From assembly GCF_016785085.1 (NCBI RefSeq), contig NZ_JAENHO010000001.1, forward strand, positions 1-64,000: a DNA stretch of 64,000 nt, read 5' to 3'. The notes beneath the pieces are model-generated. The model had not been told where the DNA came from. It saw nothing but the letters and a program-made list of their open reading frames with translations, and did not search any database. Positions 25,573 through 34,245 of the stretch are shown in pieces. Position numbers and translations under genes: made by a program. Position 1 is the stretch's first letter, and every line of letters starts with the position of its first letter. This stretch comes from Paractinoplanes lichenicola. GTDB taxonomy: Bacteria > Actinomycetota > Actinomycetes > Mycobacteriales > Micromonosporaceae.

Positions 25573-26354
25573 TGGGACAGCGCTGGCGGGTGACCGGGGC
25601 GGCCGTCCCCGGGCTGCAGCACGTCCGGGCGACGACCGACTGCCAGGACGCGTTCGCCGTCCGCGCCGGCGACGACCGCCTGGTGATCGCGGTCGCGGAC
25701 GGCGGCAGCAGCGCCGCGCTGGCCGCGGTCGGGGCGCACGCGGCGGCCGCCCTCGCGGCCGAGACGGCGTGGACCCGGCTCGACCCCACCCCGCCGGACG
25801 GCCCCGCCTGGGCGGCCTGGCTCGACGGCGTGCTCAGCACCGTGCTCGGCGCGTTCGCCGGGCTGGCCCGCGACGCCTCGACCGCGATCCTCGGCCGGCC
25901 CGACCCGGCCGCGCTGGGCACCACGCTCACGCTGGTCGTGCTGGCCGAGCCGTGGGTGGCCGCGCTCGCGGTCGGCGACGGCTTCGCGGTGGCCCGGCGC
26001 GGCGGCCACCTCGACCTGCTGCTGGCGCCGGACGAGCCGCACCCGCCCGACCCGGGCGCCGACCTCGGCCGCACGGTCTTCGTCACCAGCGGCAACGCGC
26101 ACGGCCGAGCTCGTACGCTGGTCGCCCGGCTGCCCGGCCTGGACGGCCTGGCGGTCAGCACGGACGGTTTGAGCGAGGTCGGCCTGACGTACGCCGGCTC
26201 GGTCGCCCAGCGCCCGCATCCGCCGTTCTTCGACCCGGTCTTCGCCAAGGCCACCGGCGACGACGAGACCCTGCTCGTCCGGCTGCTCGCCTCGGAACGG
26301 ATCAGCCGGCTCACCGGCGACGACAAGACCCTGGTCGTGGCGGTGGCGCAGTGA
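25572..26354 (+). CDS. PP2C-type Ser/Thr protein phosphatase
   Basis: 260 residues of the PP2C_2 type. Metal-binding acidic residues appear in TTDCQDAFAV, VIAVADGGSSAAL, LAVSTDGLSEVG and the C-terminal GDDKTLVVAVA. The central LGTTLTLVVLAEPWVAALAV and GDGFAVAR fit the fold. No membrane segment, hence cytosolic. It would remove phosphate from Ser/Thr, most plausibly on substrates of the kinase encoded next, with which it overlaps by 4 bp (GTGA). Together with the vWA gene this is the TerY-P core. Confidence 0.9.
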   Translation: MGQRWRVTGAAVPGLQHVRATTDCQDAFAVRAGDDRLVIAVADGGSSAALAAVGAHAAAALAAETAWTRLDPTPPDGPAWAAWLDGVLSTVLGAFAGLARDASTAILGRPDPAALGTTLTLVVLAEPWVAALAVGDGFAVARRGGHLDLLLAPDEPHPPDPGADLGRTVFVTSGNAHGRARTLVARLPGLDGLAVSTDGLSEVGLTYAGSVAQRPHPPFFDPVFAKATGDDETLLVRLLASERISRLTGDDKTLVVAVAQ

Positions 26355-27238
26355 GACGGTTCGTGCTGGAGAGCGACGGCCGCCGCCGTACGGTGTCGCT
26401 CGGCGCCCGGGTCGGGACGGTCGGCGCGCAGGGCGACGTGTGGCGGATCGTCGACGCCCCCGGCCACGTCGCCAAGATCCTCCGGTCGTCGCACCGGGAC
26501 CGCCTCGACGAACGCCTCGACGCCCTGGCCGCCCTGCGCCCGACGGACCCCGACCGGGTCGCGTGGCCGGTGGCCCGGGTGCTCAGCCCCGGCGACGAGG
26601 CGCTGGTCGGGCTGGCGATGCCGTATCTGTCGCCGGCCACCCATCGCCCGTTGACCGATGTGCTGCGCGGCCCCCGCAAGGGACCGGACCGCACGTTCGC
26701 CACGGCCGCGGCCGACCTGGCAGGCACGCTGGCCCGGCTGCACCGGGCCGGGGTGGTCGTCGGCGACCTGGCCCCGGCCAACGTCCTCACCACCCGGCAG
26801 GCCCGGCTCACGCTGATCGACGCCGACGGCTGGCAGCTGCCGGGCCGGCCCGGACGGCCGCCGCTGCCGTGCCCGTTCTCGCGTGACGAGTACAAGGCGC
26901 CGGAGCTGCTGGGCCGCCCGCCCGGGGTGGCCCGCACGGATTTCAGCGACCGGTGGGCGCTGGCCGTGATCGTGGCCGAGCTGCTGGTCGGGCTGCACCC
27001 GTTCGCCGGGGTCGCGCCGGACGCCCCGCCCCCGTACGACGAGGTCGCCAACGTCGAGGCGGGACGGTGCTGGCTGCTCGGTCATCCGATGACGCTGCCC
27101 GACGCCGGCCCGCCGCCGAAGCCTCCCGCCTCCGTCCAGCGGCTGTTCGAGGCCTGTTTCGGGCCCGGCCGCACCGATCCACGCCACCGGCCGACCGCAT
27201 CGGCCTGGGCGTACGCACTCAGCGAGGCCGCCGCATGA
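26351..27238 (+). CDS. Degenerate Ser/Thr kinase, YegI/TerY-P type
   Basis: 295 residues from GTG 26351. The kinase fold shows a glycine-rich start (GTVGAQGDVWRI), Lys in HVAKIL, catalytic loop GDLAPAN (Asp139, Asn144), LIDADGWQ (Asp157 at the DFG position) and SRDEYKAPELLG in the APE region. The HRD His is replaced and DFG reads DAD. Both changes are usual in the YegI-like kinases that accompany PP2C and vWA proteins, so activity is plausible. Soluble, with no sensor domain. The ATGA overlap joins it to the radical SAM gene. Substrates unknown; the AAA+ or Hsp70 proteins downstream are candidates. Confidence 0.85.
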   Translation: MRRFVLESDGRRRTVSLGARVGTVGAQGDVWRIVDAPGHVAKILRSSHRDRLDERLDALAALRPTDPDRVAWPVARVLSPGDEALVGLAMPYLSPATHRPLTDVLRGPRKGPDRTFATAAADLAGTLARLHRAGVVVGDLAPANVLTTRQARLTLIDADGWQLPGRPGRPPLPCPFSRDEYKAPELLGRPPGVARTDFSDRWALAVIVAELLVGLHPFAGVAPDAPPPYDEVANVEAGRCWLLGHPMTLPDAGPPPKPPASVQRLFEACFGPGRTDPRHRPTASAWAYALSEAAA

Positions 27239-27867
27239 ACCTCTCCGTCAGCCGCATCGCCGACCGCACCGAGGTGCTCGGACCCGGCATCCGGGCCGCG
27301 CTGTGGGTGCGCGGCTGCCCCCTCAACTGCACCGGCTGCATCTCCGCCGAGGACATCCCGTTCGAGGGCGGCACGCCGTGGTCCGTCGACGACCTGGCGG
27401 CCCGCTTCCTGAGCCTGCCCGACGAGGTCACCGGGATCACCTTCTCCGGCGGGGAGCCGATGGCCCAGGCCGCCGGGCTGGCCGCCCTGACCGACCGCAT
27501 TCGCGCCGTACGGGACTGGTCGGTCATGGCGTACTCCGGGTTCACGCTGACCCACCTGCGCCGGCACGGCAGCGACGACCAGCGGGCGCTGCTGTCCCGG
27601 CTCGACGTGCTCGTCGACGGCCCGTACGTGCGGGCGCAGCACGCCCCGCTGCGCTGGCGCGGCTCCCGCAACCAGGGGCTGCACTACCTGACCGACCGGC
27701 ACCGGCCCGACGAGCGTGACGACTTCGCCGGGCTCGAGTTCGCCGTCGACGACGGCCGGATCAGCTGGATCGGCGTGCCGCCGGTCGCCGGTTTCCGCTC
27801 GAACTTCGAGAACGCCATGCGGACGCAGGGCGTCAACTTCTCCGTGGAGGGACCAGATGTCTCGTAG
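27235..27867 (+). CDS. Radical SAM activating-enzyme-like protein
   Basis: 210 residues. RGCPLNCTGC supplies the CX3CX2C ligands (Cys28, Cys32, Cys35) of a [4Fe-4S] cluster, followed by GITFSGGEP, the SAM-binding GGE motif. Size and layout match glycyl-radical-enzyme activases (PflA/NrdG type, a single cluster and a short barrel). No glycyl-radical enzyme is encoded in the window, so the target is unknown. It may modify a product of this operon or act outside it. Presence between a kinase and an AAA+ gene, with overlaps on both sides, is odd and well supported by the sequence. Confidence 0.88.
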   Translation: MNLSVSRIADRTEVLGPGIRAALWVRGCPLNCTGCISAEDIPFEGGTPWSVDDLAARFLSLPDEVTGITFSGGEPMAQAAGLAALTDRIRAVRDWSVMAYSGFTLTHLRRHGSDDQRALLSRLDVLVDGPYVRAQHAPLRWRGSRNQGLHYLTDRHRPDERDDFAGLEFAVDDGRISWIGVPPVAGFRSNFENAMRTQGVNFSVEGPDVS

Positions 27868-29098
27868 CCCGAAATACACGAGCGCCCAGCTGGCCGAGGC
27901 CCAGGAGGCCGAGATCCGCCGGCGGCAGCAGGAGCGCGAGCGGATCCGCGCCCAGCAGGAGCACGAGGCCCGGATGCGGCGGCTGGCCGCGATGCGCGAC
28001 GACCTGGCCGGCCGGGCCGACGCGCTGACCGACCGGGCCCGGCGGCTGAGCGCCGACGCGGCCGACACCGGGTTCGCGGCCCGCCTCGACGAGGTGACCC
28101 GCGAGCTGGCCGCCGTCCGCGAGGCCGCCACCCGGGCGACCGACGAGTCGCTCGGGGCCCAGGTGGCGCAGCGGGTGGCCGCCGCCGAGGCCGCCCTGCA
28201 GCAGGTCACCGCGAAGGTCAACGACGTGCTGGCCCGCCGCCGCCGCGATCAGGCGCTGGTCCTCGTGCGGGCCGGCCTGGCCACCGAGCCCGACCGGCAC
28301 GAGCTCGACCCGGCCGACCGGGGCCGGGTCGACGCGCTGCTCGAGCAGACCACGGCGGCGGCGGGCGACGAGGCGGCCTTCGACCGGCTCTATCCGGAGC
28401 TGGCCCGCGCGGTCGACGAGCACCTGACCCGGGCCCGGGCCCGCCGGATCGAGCTGGCCGAGATGCGCGCGGCCGCGACCGTGGCCACCGGCACCCTGCG
28501 GCGGCTGCTCGACGAGATCACCAAGGCCGAGGCGGCCGCCGATGTGGACGGTTTCACCGCGGCCGAGGACGTTTTGCGGCGGCTGCGGGCGGCGGCGGAC
28601 GCGGGCGACGTGCCGTCCGCGCGGGGGCTGACCGCGGACGCCGAGCGGGCCGCGGCGCAGGTCACCGCGACCTTCGACCGCTGGCAGGTCGAGCAGGACC
28701 GCACCACCGAGATCTTCAAGGCCATGCAGAAGGCGCTGCCGGAGGCCGGGCTCCAGGTCGACAACGGATCGCTGGAGTTCGTGGGCTCGGGAACCCGGTT
28801 CACCGCGCACGACGCCGGCCGTCACCCCGTACGGATCGCGGTGACCCACAACGAGGAGGGCGCGCGGATCACCTATCACGCCGACGGGCACGACTTCACC
28901 GTCGAGCACACCGCGGAGGGCGACGTGGCGGTCTGCGACCTCACCTCGGCGATGCTGGAGCGGTTCCACGCCGAGCTGGCCAAGAACGACGTCGAGACCG
29001 GCGAGCTGATGTGGCAGGACAAGGACCCCCTGCGGGTCAACCAGACCAGCAAGCAGCTGCCCGGGGGGCGCCACGAGGACCGGCGGGACGGCCGATGA
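27857..29098 (+). CDS. Long coiled-coil protein with C-terminal beta domain
   Basis: 413 residues from ATG 27857, with GGAGG 5 nt upstream, overlapping the radical SAM gene by 11 bp. Residues 8-320 are almost pure charged coiled coil (QEAEIRRRQQERERIRAQQE; AEMRAAATVATGTLRRLLDE). Residues 325-390 form a beta-rich domain (NGSLEFVGSGTRFTAHDAGR; ITYHADGHDFTVEHTAEGD). I do not recognise a family. No signal or membrane segment. A scaffold that links the signalling and ATPase parts of the operon is plausible. ATGA overlap with the AAA+ gene. Confidence 0.75.
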   Translation: MSRSPKYTSAQLAEAQEAEIRRRQQERERIRAQQEHEARMRRLAAMRDDLAGRADALTDRARRLSADAADTGFAARLDEVTRELAAVREAATRATDESLGAQVAQRVAAAEAALQQVTAKVNDVLARRRRDQALVLVRAGLATEPDRHELDPADRGRVDALLEQTTAAAGDEAAFDRLYPELARAVDEHLTRARARRIELAEMRAAATVATGTLRRLLDEITKAEAAADVDGFTAAEDVLRRLRAAADAGDVPSARGLTADAERAAAQVTATFDRWQVEQDRTTEIFKAMQKALPEAGLQVDNGSLEFVGSGTRFTAHDAGRHPVRIAVTHNEEGARITYHADGHDFTVEHTAEGDVAVCDLTSAMLERFHAELAKNDVETGELMWQDKDPLRVNQTSKQLPGGRHEDRRDGR

Positions 29099-30996
29099 GC
29101 AGCAACCAGCGGATCGGCCGCTCGGCGGGGTGGGTGCGGCGGTTCTTCGCCGACGCCGTCCGCGGGCGGCACATCATCCTGCACGGCAACGTGCACGACT
29201 CGGTGCTGTGGAACAACCGGTTCGTGCCGTTGCGCGAGGCGCTGCCCGAGATGCTGACCTCGCTGCGCTACCGCCTGATCGGCTCGTACGACCAGGTGGA
29301 CGGGCTCACGTTCGCCTCGCCGGACGGCGCCGAGCGGCTGCACACGCTGCTCGGCGGGGGCACCCCACCGGCGCCGCCCGGCGACCCGGCGGAACCGGCC
29401 GGCGAGGGACCCGCGGAGGCCGCGCGCAGCCGCCGCGAGGCGATGCGGGCCAGCATGGCCGCCGGGGCGGCGACCCCGGTCACGTACGCGACCCCCGAGC
29501 AGGCGCTGGCCGCGATCCGGGGCGCGCTGGCCCAGGACCGGGAGCCGGCCGCGTTCCTGGTCGACTTCGCCGAGCTGCTGCTGACCGACGCCGAGCACGC
29601 CGACCGGCCCAACCGCGACCTGCTGGTGCTGGTCAAGAAGGCGATGCTGGAGGCGGCCGAGGTGGAGAACGGGCTGGCCCGCAACCAGCTCGTGCTGATC
29701 ACCCCGGAGCTGTCGGCGGTGCCGTCCTGGCTCTACCGCAACGAGCCGTTCGTGGTGCCGCTCGAGGTGTCCCGGCCGACGTTCCGCGAACGCCAGGTCT
29801 TCCTGTCCCGCGACGCCGACAGCTTCTTCCGCACCGCCCCGGCCGCCACCTCCGACCAGGTCAACCAGTCCGTACGGACGTTGGCCAACCTGACCGAGGG
29901 CATGAGCATCACCGACCTCGGCGGGCTGCGCCGCACCAGCGTCCTGGAGCGGGTCCCGCTGACCGAGCCACGCGAACTGGTCAACCGGACGCTGTTCGGG
30001 GCGCGCGAGGATCCGTGGGCGCGGCTGTCCGGGCGTACGGCCGACGGCGCCGAGCGGCTGGGCCGGCGGGTGATCGGCCAGGACGCCGCCGTGCGGCAGG
30101 TGAGCCGGGCGCTGACGACCGCGACGAGCGGGCTCGGCTTCGTCGCCGACCCGTTCAGCCTGGAGGCCAGGCCCAAGGGCATCTTCCTGTTCACGGGCCC
30201 GACCGGCACCGGCAAGACCGAGCTGGCCAAGGCGCTGTCCGAGCTGATCTTCTCCGACGAGAGCGCGATGATCCGGTTCGACATGTCCACGTTCGCCGAG
30301 AAGCATTCGGCCGAGCGGCTCACCGGCGCCCCGCCCGGCTTCGTCGGCCACGAGAACGGCGGCGAGCTGACCAACGCGGTCAACGCCCGGCCGTTCAGCG
30401 TGCTGCTGTTCGACGAGATCGAGAAGGCCGACTCGCGGGTGCTGGACAAGTTCCTGCAGATCTTCGAGGACGGCCGGCTGACCGACGGGCTCGGGCAGAC
30501 CACGTACTTCTCCCAGACCCTGATCATCCTGACCTCGAACATCGGCGCCCAGCAGGTCGCCGGCTGGCTCAAACCGGGTCAGGAGCTGCCCACGTACGAG
30601 CAGGTCAGCGAGCACTTCCAGAACGCCGTACGGGACCACTTCAACAACGTGCTGCACCGCCCCGAACTGCTGGGCCGCATCGGCAACGGCATCGTCCCGT
30701 TCGACGTGCTCCGGCCCCAGCACGTCGACGCGATCGCCACCAAGTTCCTCGGCCAGCTGGTCGCCTCGGCCGACCGGGTCGGCACCACCGTGAACATCGA
30801 CACCGACTCGGTGCTCGAACTGATCCGCACCGAGATGGCCGACCCCCGCTCGTTGCAACTGGGCGGCCGCATGATCCGGCCCGCCCTCGACCGGGTGGTG
30901 CTGGAACCCCTGGCGGAGGCGATCGACCGCAAGGGGCGCGACCACATCTTCGAGGTCTTCGTGGAGCCGGGCGCCCGCATCGCCACGGTCTCCTGA
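29095..30996 (+). CDS. AAA+ ATPase with ClpB-like C-terminal module and degenerate N-terminal module
   Basis: 633 residues. Residues 340-560 form a ClpA/B-type AAA+ domain: Walker A GPTGTGKT (368-375), Walker B LLFDEIEK (Asp440, Glu441), sensor-1 ILTSNIG and the RLTGAPPGFVGHE pore region. A ClpB-type C-terminal lid follows. The first 300 residues look like a second AAA module without Walker A: HIILHGNVHDSVLW, the Walker-B-like FLVDFAELLLTD and LVLITPELSAVPSWLY. No N-terminal Clp repeat and no ClpP-binding loop are evident. It is probably a remodelling ATPase working with the Hsp70-like protein downstream, as ClpB works with DnaK. Confidence 0.88.
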   Translation: MSSNQRIGRSAGWVRRFFADAVRGRHIILHGNVHDSVLWNNRFVPLREALPEMLTSLRYRLIGSYDQVDGLTFASPDGAERLHTLLGGGTPPAPPGDPAEPAGEGPAEAARSRREAMRASMAAGAATPVTYATPEQALAAIRGALAQDREPAAFLVDFAELLLTDAEHADRPNRDLLVLVKKAMLEAAEVENGLARNQLVLITPELSAVPSWLYRNEPFVVPLEVSRPTFRERQVFLSRDADSFFRTAPAATSDQVNQSVRTLANLTEGMSITDLGGLRRTSVLERVPLTEPRELVNRTLFGAREDPWARLSGRTADGAERLGRRVIGQDAAVRQVSRALTTATSGLGFVADPFSLEARPKGIFLFTGPTGTGKTELAKALSELIFSDESAMIRFDMSTFAEKHSAERLTGAPPGFVGHENGGELTNAVNARPFSVLLFDEIEKADSRVLDKFLQIFEDGRLTDGLGQTTYFSQTLIILTSNIGAQQVAGWLKPGQELPTYEQVSEHFQNAVRDHFNNVLHRPELLGRIGNGIVPFDVLRPQHVDAIATKFLGQLVASADRVGTTVNIDTDSVLELIRTEMADPRSLQLGGRMIRPALDRVVLEPLAEAIDRKGRDHIFEVFVEPGARIATVS

Positions 30997-31018
30997 CCAA
31001 CCCAGAAAGGACCCCCCG

Positions 31019-32806
31019 ATGGAATCGACATGGCCAGTGGTCGCGGCGATCGACTTCGGCACCCACGGCACCGGGTACGCCTGGTGCGAGGTCACGGAAG
31101 CCAACCGGGACACGAGCCAGCGCCGGCTGGTCCTCCGGGAGCGGTGGCCCGGCTCGGGCATGCGTTACCCGAAGAACCTGACCGCGCTGCTCCTCGACGC
31201 GGAGGGTGAGGTCACCGAATACGGACACCTCGCCCGGCAGCGCTGGCTCGATCTGTCGCAGGACCGCGCACACGATCAGTACACCTACGTCAGTGGCTTC
31301 AAGATGGCCCTCAAACCCGACTCGTATCAGGGGATGAGCCCGCCCGGCATCGGTGCCCGCACGATCGACTCGCCCCGCGACGCCTACCCGCTCGTGGTCG
31401 CCTACCTGCGTTACATGTACGGCATCGCGATGGACGAGATCGGCCGCAGCGGTTACCTCGACGATCAGGTGCGCTGGTGCATCACGATCCCGGCGATCTG
31501 GGACGAGCAGGAGAAGCAGCTGATGCGGGACGCGGCCGAGGAGGCCGGCCTGCCCAAGGATCCGGACCGGTTGCTGCTCGCGATCGAGCCCGAGGTGGCC
31601 GCGCTGCACTGCCTGATTCATCTGACCCGGGTGCTGGGCACGCAGAACGACGTCGACATCACGGCCGACAACCAGCGGTTCACCGTGGTGGACTGCGGTG
31701 GCGGCACGGTCGACATCACTTCGTATCGGGTGAACCGGTCGGGCGCCGACAACCGGCCCCGGCTGGCCCAGATCGCCCGGGCCGCCGGCGGCAAACTCGG
31801 CTCGGAGTACATCAACCAGGCGTTCGTCGAAGAGGTGCTGGGCGAACGGTTCGGCGGCCCCGAGGTCATGGCCCGGATCCAGCAGGAGTGCCCGCACGCG
31901 CTGGCCGCGATGGTCGACGCGTGGGAGTCCTTCAAAGTGACCGCCGAGGCCGAAATCGGGCCGGACGGCGAGCCGGTGTTCCAGCGCCCGGTCTTCCTGC
32001 CCATCCCGGGTGAGATCAACGAGCTGCTCAGCGAGGAGGTGAAGGAGCGGCTGGCCGGGCTCCCGGGCGGCGCGCACCGGCTCGCCGTGCAGCCCGACGA
32101 GTGCCGCCGACTGTTCGACTCGGTCGTGATCAGCATCATCGAGCTGGTCGAGGAGCAGATCCAGGAAGTGCGGGAGAAGGACGGCCCGGCCGGCGGATCG
32201 GAGCGATTGCTGCTCGTCGGCGGGCTGTCCGCGGCGTCCTACCTGCAACTGCGGCTGCAGAACCACTTCGGCGCGAACGCGACGCTGATGGTGCCGACCG
32301 ATCCTGCCGGGGCCGTGCTGCTCGGCGCCGCCCACTACGGCTACGACCCGTCGATGATCCGGTCGCGGCTGGCCCGCTACACCTACGGCTGCGACTCGGC
32401 GATGGCGTTCCGGCCCAACGTCGACCCGCAGACCAAGCGGTGGCTCGACCACAACGGCAAGGCGTGGTGCACCGGCCGCTATCAGATCTTCATCCGCAAC
32501 GGGGATTCGGCCGAGCTGGACGACATGGTCAACCACTCCTTCTCGCCGCTGGACCCGGAGCAGACCTCCCTCAGCTTCACCTTCTACCGCACGGTGCCGC
32601 GGGATCCGGTCTACGTCGACGAGACGGCCGCCGAATCGATCGGCAACCTCACGGTGCAGCTCGGCGACGCGATGAGCCTGCCGCTCGAACAACGCAGCGT
32701 CCGGGTCATGTTCCGGTTCGGCAACACCGAGATCGAGGTGGAGGCCGTCAACGAGCACACCGGCGAACAGATGACCTGCACCCTGCGGTTCGACACGGCC
32801 TACTGA
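31019..32806 (+). CDS. Hsp70/actin-like ATPase (divergent DnaK relative)
   Basis: 595 residues. Phosphate 1 is AAIDFGTHGTGYAW near residue 10, phosphate 2 is TVVDCGGGTVDI near 223 and the adenosine motif is LLVGGLSAASYL near 400. The overall layout is closer to the HSPA12-like actin/Hsp70 branch than to housekeeping DnaK. There is no DnaK-type substrate-binding beta domain signature, although the last 100 residues are beta-rich (LSFTFYRTVPRDPVYVDETA). AGAAAGGA sits 8 nt before ATG 31019. It follows the AAA+ gene by 22 bp. Presumed ATP-dependent chaperone or switch of this operon. Confidence 0.88.
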   Translation: MESTWPVVAAIDFGTHGTGYAWCEVTEANRDTSQRRLVLRERWPGSGMRYPKNLTALLLDAEGEVTEYGHLARQRWLDLSQDRAHDQYTYVSGFKMALKPDSYQGMSPPGIGARTIDSPRDAYPLVVAYLRYMYGIAMDEIGRSGYLDDQVRWCITIPAIWDEQEKQLMRDAAEEAGLPKDPDRLLLAIEPEVAALHCLIHLTRVLGTQNDVDITADNQRFTVVDCGGGTVDITSYRVNRSGADNRPRLAQIARAAGGKLGSEYINQAFVEEVLGERFGGPEVMARIQQECPHALAAMVDAWESFKVTAEAEIGPDGEPVFQRPVFLPIPGEINELLSEEVKERLAGLPGGAHRLAVQPDECRRLFDSVVISIIELVEEQIQEVREKDGPAGGSERLLLVGGLSAASYLQLRLQNHFGANATLMVPTDPAGAVLLGAAHYGYDPSMIRSRLARYTYGCDSAMAFRPNVDPQTKRWLDHNGKAWCTGRYQIFIRNGDSAELDDMVNHSFSPLDPEQTSLSFTFYRTVPRDPVYVDETAAESIGNLTVQLGDAMSLPLEQRSVRVMFRFGNTEIEVEAVNEHTGEQMTCTLRFDTAY

Positions 32807-32845
32807 CACTTCTCGCGAACGGACTCCACAGAGATGGAAGCAGAC

Positions 32846-33688
32846 ATGGGCATTCTTGAATATCTCGGCCTTGCCGGCAAGGCCGCCGAGAAGGAGATCA
32901 AAGAGCTCCGGGACGAGGTCAAACGGCTGCGCACCGATCTCGACCACGCGGCCAAGGACTACTACGGTTTCCGGCAGGTGGTCAGCGACGTGCTGACCAA
33001 CCCCGCGGCCCCGGACGCGGTGCGTCAGCAGACCGCGCTGGAGCAGATGCTGGTCCGCCACGACCTGCGCATCAGCAAGCTCAGCCAGGAGATGACCCGG
33101 CAGCGCAACGACCTGGTGTCCGCCGACCACCTGCAGCACCAGGAGATCTTGCCGCGGCTCAAGCAATTCATCCAGCAGGACCTGGTGTTCGCGGTCTCCG
33201 GGCTGGCCAAGACTGAGCACCACCGCGCCTTGATCATGCAGAACCTGTCACGGCTGCTGTTCGATCGCGCCTATGACCTCCAGCCGTCCGAAGAATTGCT
33301 GGCGGACCTGCAACAGCACCACATCACGATCGCGCCGGCCGAGTTCAGCCGGCTCCGCGACGCGGCCACCGACCTCAAGGACCGGGCGAACGCGACCGGG
33401 CACGGTCACGCATGGACGCTCGACTGTGTCGAGGGCGCGGCGATCGACGACAGCAGTCAACAGCTCTGGGACGGAGCGGACCGGGACCAGGCGGTGTCGG
33501 TGGTGGTCGCACCCGGCTACCGCGTCGGCGACAAAATCTATGCCAAGCAGTGGGTCTTCACCCAGCCGCTGCCCGAGAAGACCCCCGGACGCCACTCCGA
33601 CGGACCCGTCGCGCCCGCACGCGCCGGGAAGACGCCGTCGCCGCGCGCCAGAGATGAGGAGACGGCCGGCCACCAGGCGCCCGAATGA
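32846..33688 (+). CDS. Coiled-coil protein following the Hsp70-like gene
   Basis: About 280 residues from ATG 32846, chosen over 32834 because GGAAG lies 6 nt upstream. Residues 12-50 form a coiled coil (EKEIKELRDEVKRLRTDLDH), followed by helices to 165 and a small beta region (VVVAPGYRVGDKIYAKQWVF). The tail is Pro/Arg-rich. A long helix paired with an Hsp70 gene invites comparison with GrpE nucleotide-exchange factors, but no GrpE signature is present. Its TGA overlaps an ATG (ATGA) that opens the decayed CHAT gene. Confidence 0.7.
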   Translation: MGILEYLGLAGKAAEKEIKELRDEVKRLRTDLDHAAKDYYGFRQVVSDVLTNPAAPDAVRQQTALEQMLVRHDLRISKLSQEMTRQRNDLVSADHLQHQEILPRLKQFIQQDLVFAVSGLAKTEHHRALIMQNLSRLLFDRAYDLQPSEELLADLQQHHITIAPAEFSRLRDAATDLKDRANATGHGHAWTLDCVEGAAIDDSSQQLWDGADRDQAVSVVVAPGYRVGDKIYAKQWVFTQPLPEKTPGRHSDGPVAPARAGKTPSPRARDEETAGHQAPE

Positions 33689-33993
33689 GCCCGAAGGGGC
33701 TACTGGGCCGCCTGCGGCAACGTCGTCTCGACCACCGGGCCGCGGCGCGATCGCCTCGGACACGGCGGCCGTGCTGCTGGAGCACGGCGAGCGCGCCGGC
33801 ACAGACGCCTCGGCCGACGCGCTCGCGGCGCTGGAACAGGGGCGCACCCTGCTGCTGGACGGTCCGCGACTTCTACGCGGGCCGACCGGCCGAGGACCCG
33901 GCGCGGGAGCTGCACCGGGCCGTGCTGCGCGCCCGGAAGCGTGACCCGGGGCATCCGACCGCCTGGGCCCAGTTCGTGCACGTCGGACCCTGA
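33685..33993 (+). pseudogene. Decayed CHAT-domain gene at the end of the operon
   Basis: The ATG at 33685 is coupled to the preceding stop (ATGA). The frame's end, PARELHRAVLRARKRDPGHP then TAWAQFVHVGP, is the typical C terminus of CHAT proteins (compare LTHWAGVIHLG in the gene at 18607). Between about 33750 and 33870 another frame reads AVLLEHGERAGTDASADAL and AALEQGRTLLLDG, like the last TPR unit before CHAT domains. The pieces are in different frames, and the catalytic His and Cys region is missing. This is best explained by a large deletion plus a frameshift in a once full-length CHAT gene. Confidence 0.6.
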
Positions 33994-34071
33994 TGGGGCC
34001 GCGGGGTTTGAGTGGGGGTGGGACGGGCATCCCGTGCGGTGACGACACGATCAGCAAGGAAGTGATGAACG

Positions 34072-34245
34072 ATGTCTGGCGCGGCACCTGCGCGCAACCG
34101 TACGCGAGTTCGTGAGCTGCAGTCCGGCACCGCCTGGTACGGCGTGAACCGCCGCCGTGTGCCGCCCGGCCTCGACAATCGCGGCAAGCACCGATGGGAC
34201 GAGCTCGAGAACGAGCCCCCAGATCAATCCACCAGCGCCACGTAG
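34072..34245 (+). CDS. Possible 57-residue basic protein
   Basis: ATG 34072 opens a 57-codon frame, beginning MSGAAPARNRTRVRELQSG and containing TAWYGVNRRRVPPGLDN, rich in Arg and with reasonable third-position GC. GGAA lies about 10 nt upstream. The 3' end overlaps the stop of the convergent gene by 22 bp. No family recognised. The 78 bp between the CHAT remnant and this start hold nothing else recognisable. Confidence 0.35.
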   Translation: MSGAAPARNRTRVRELQSGTAWYGVNRRRVPPGLDNRGKHRWDELENEPPDQSTSAT

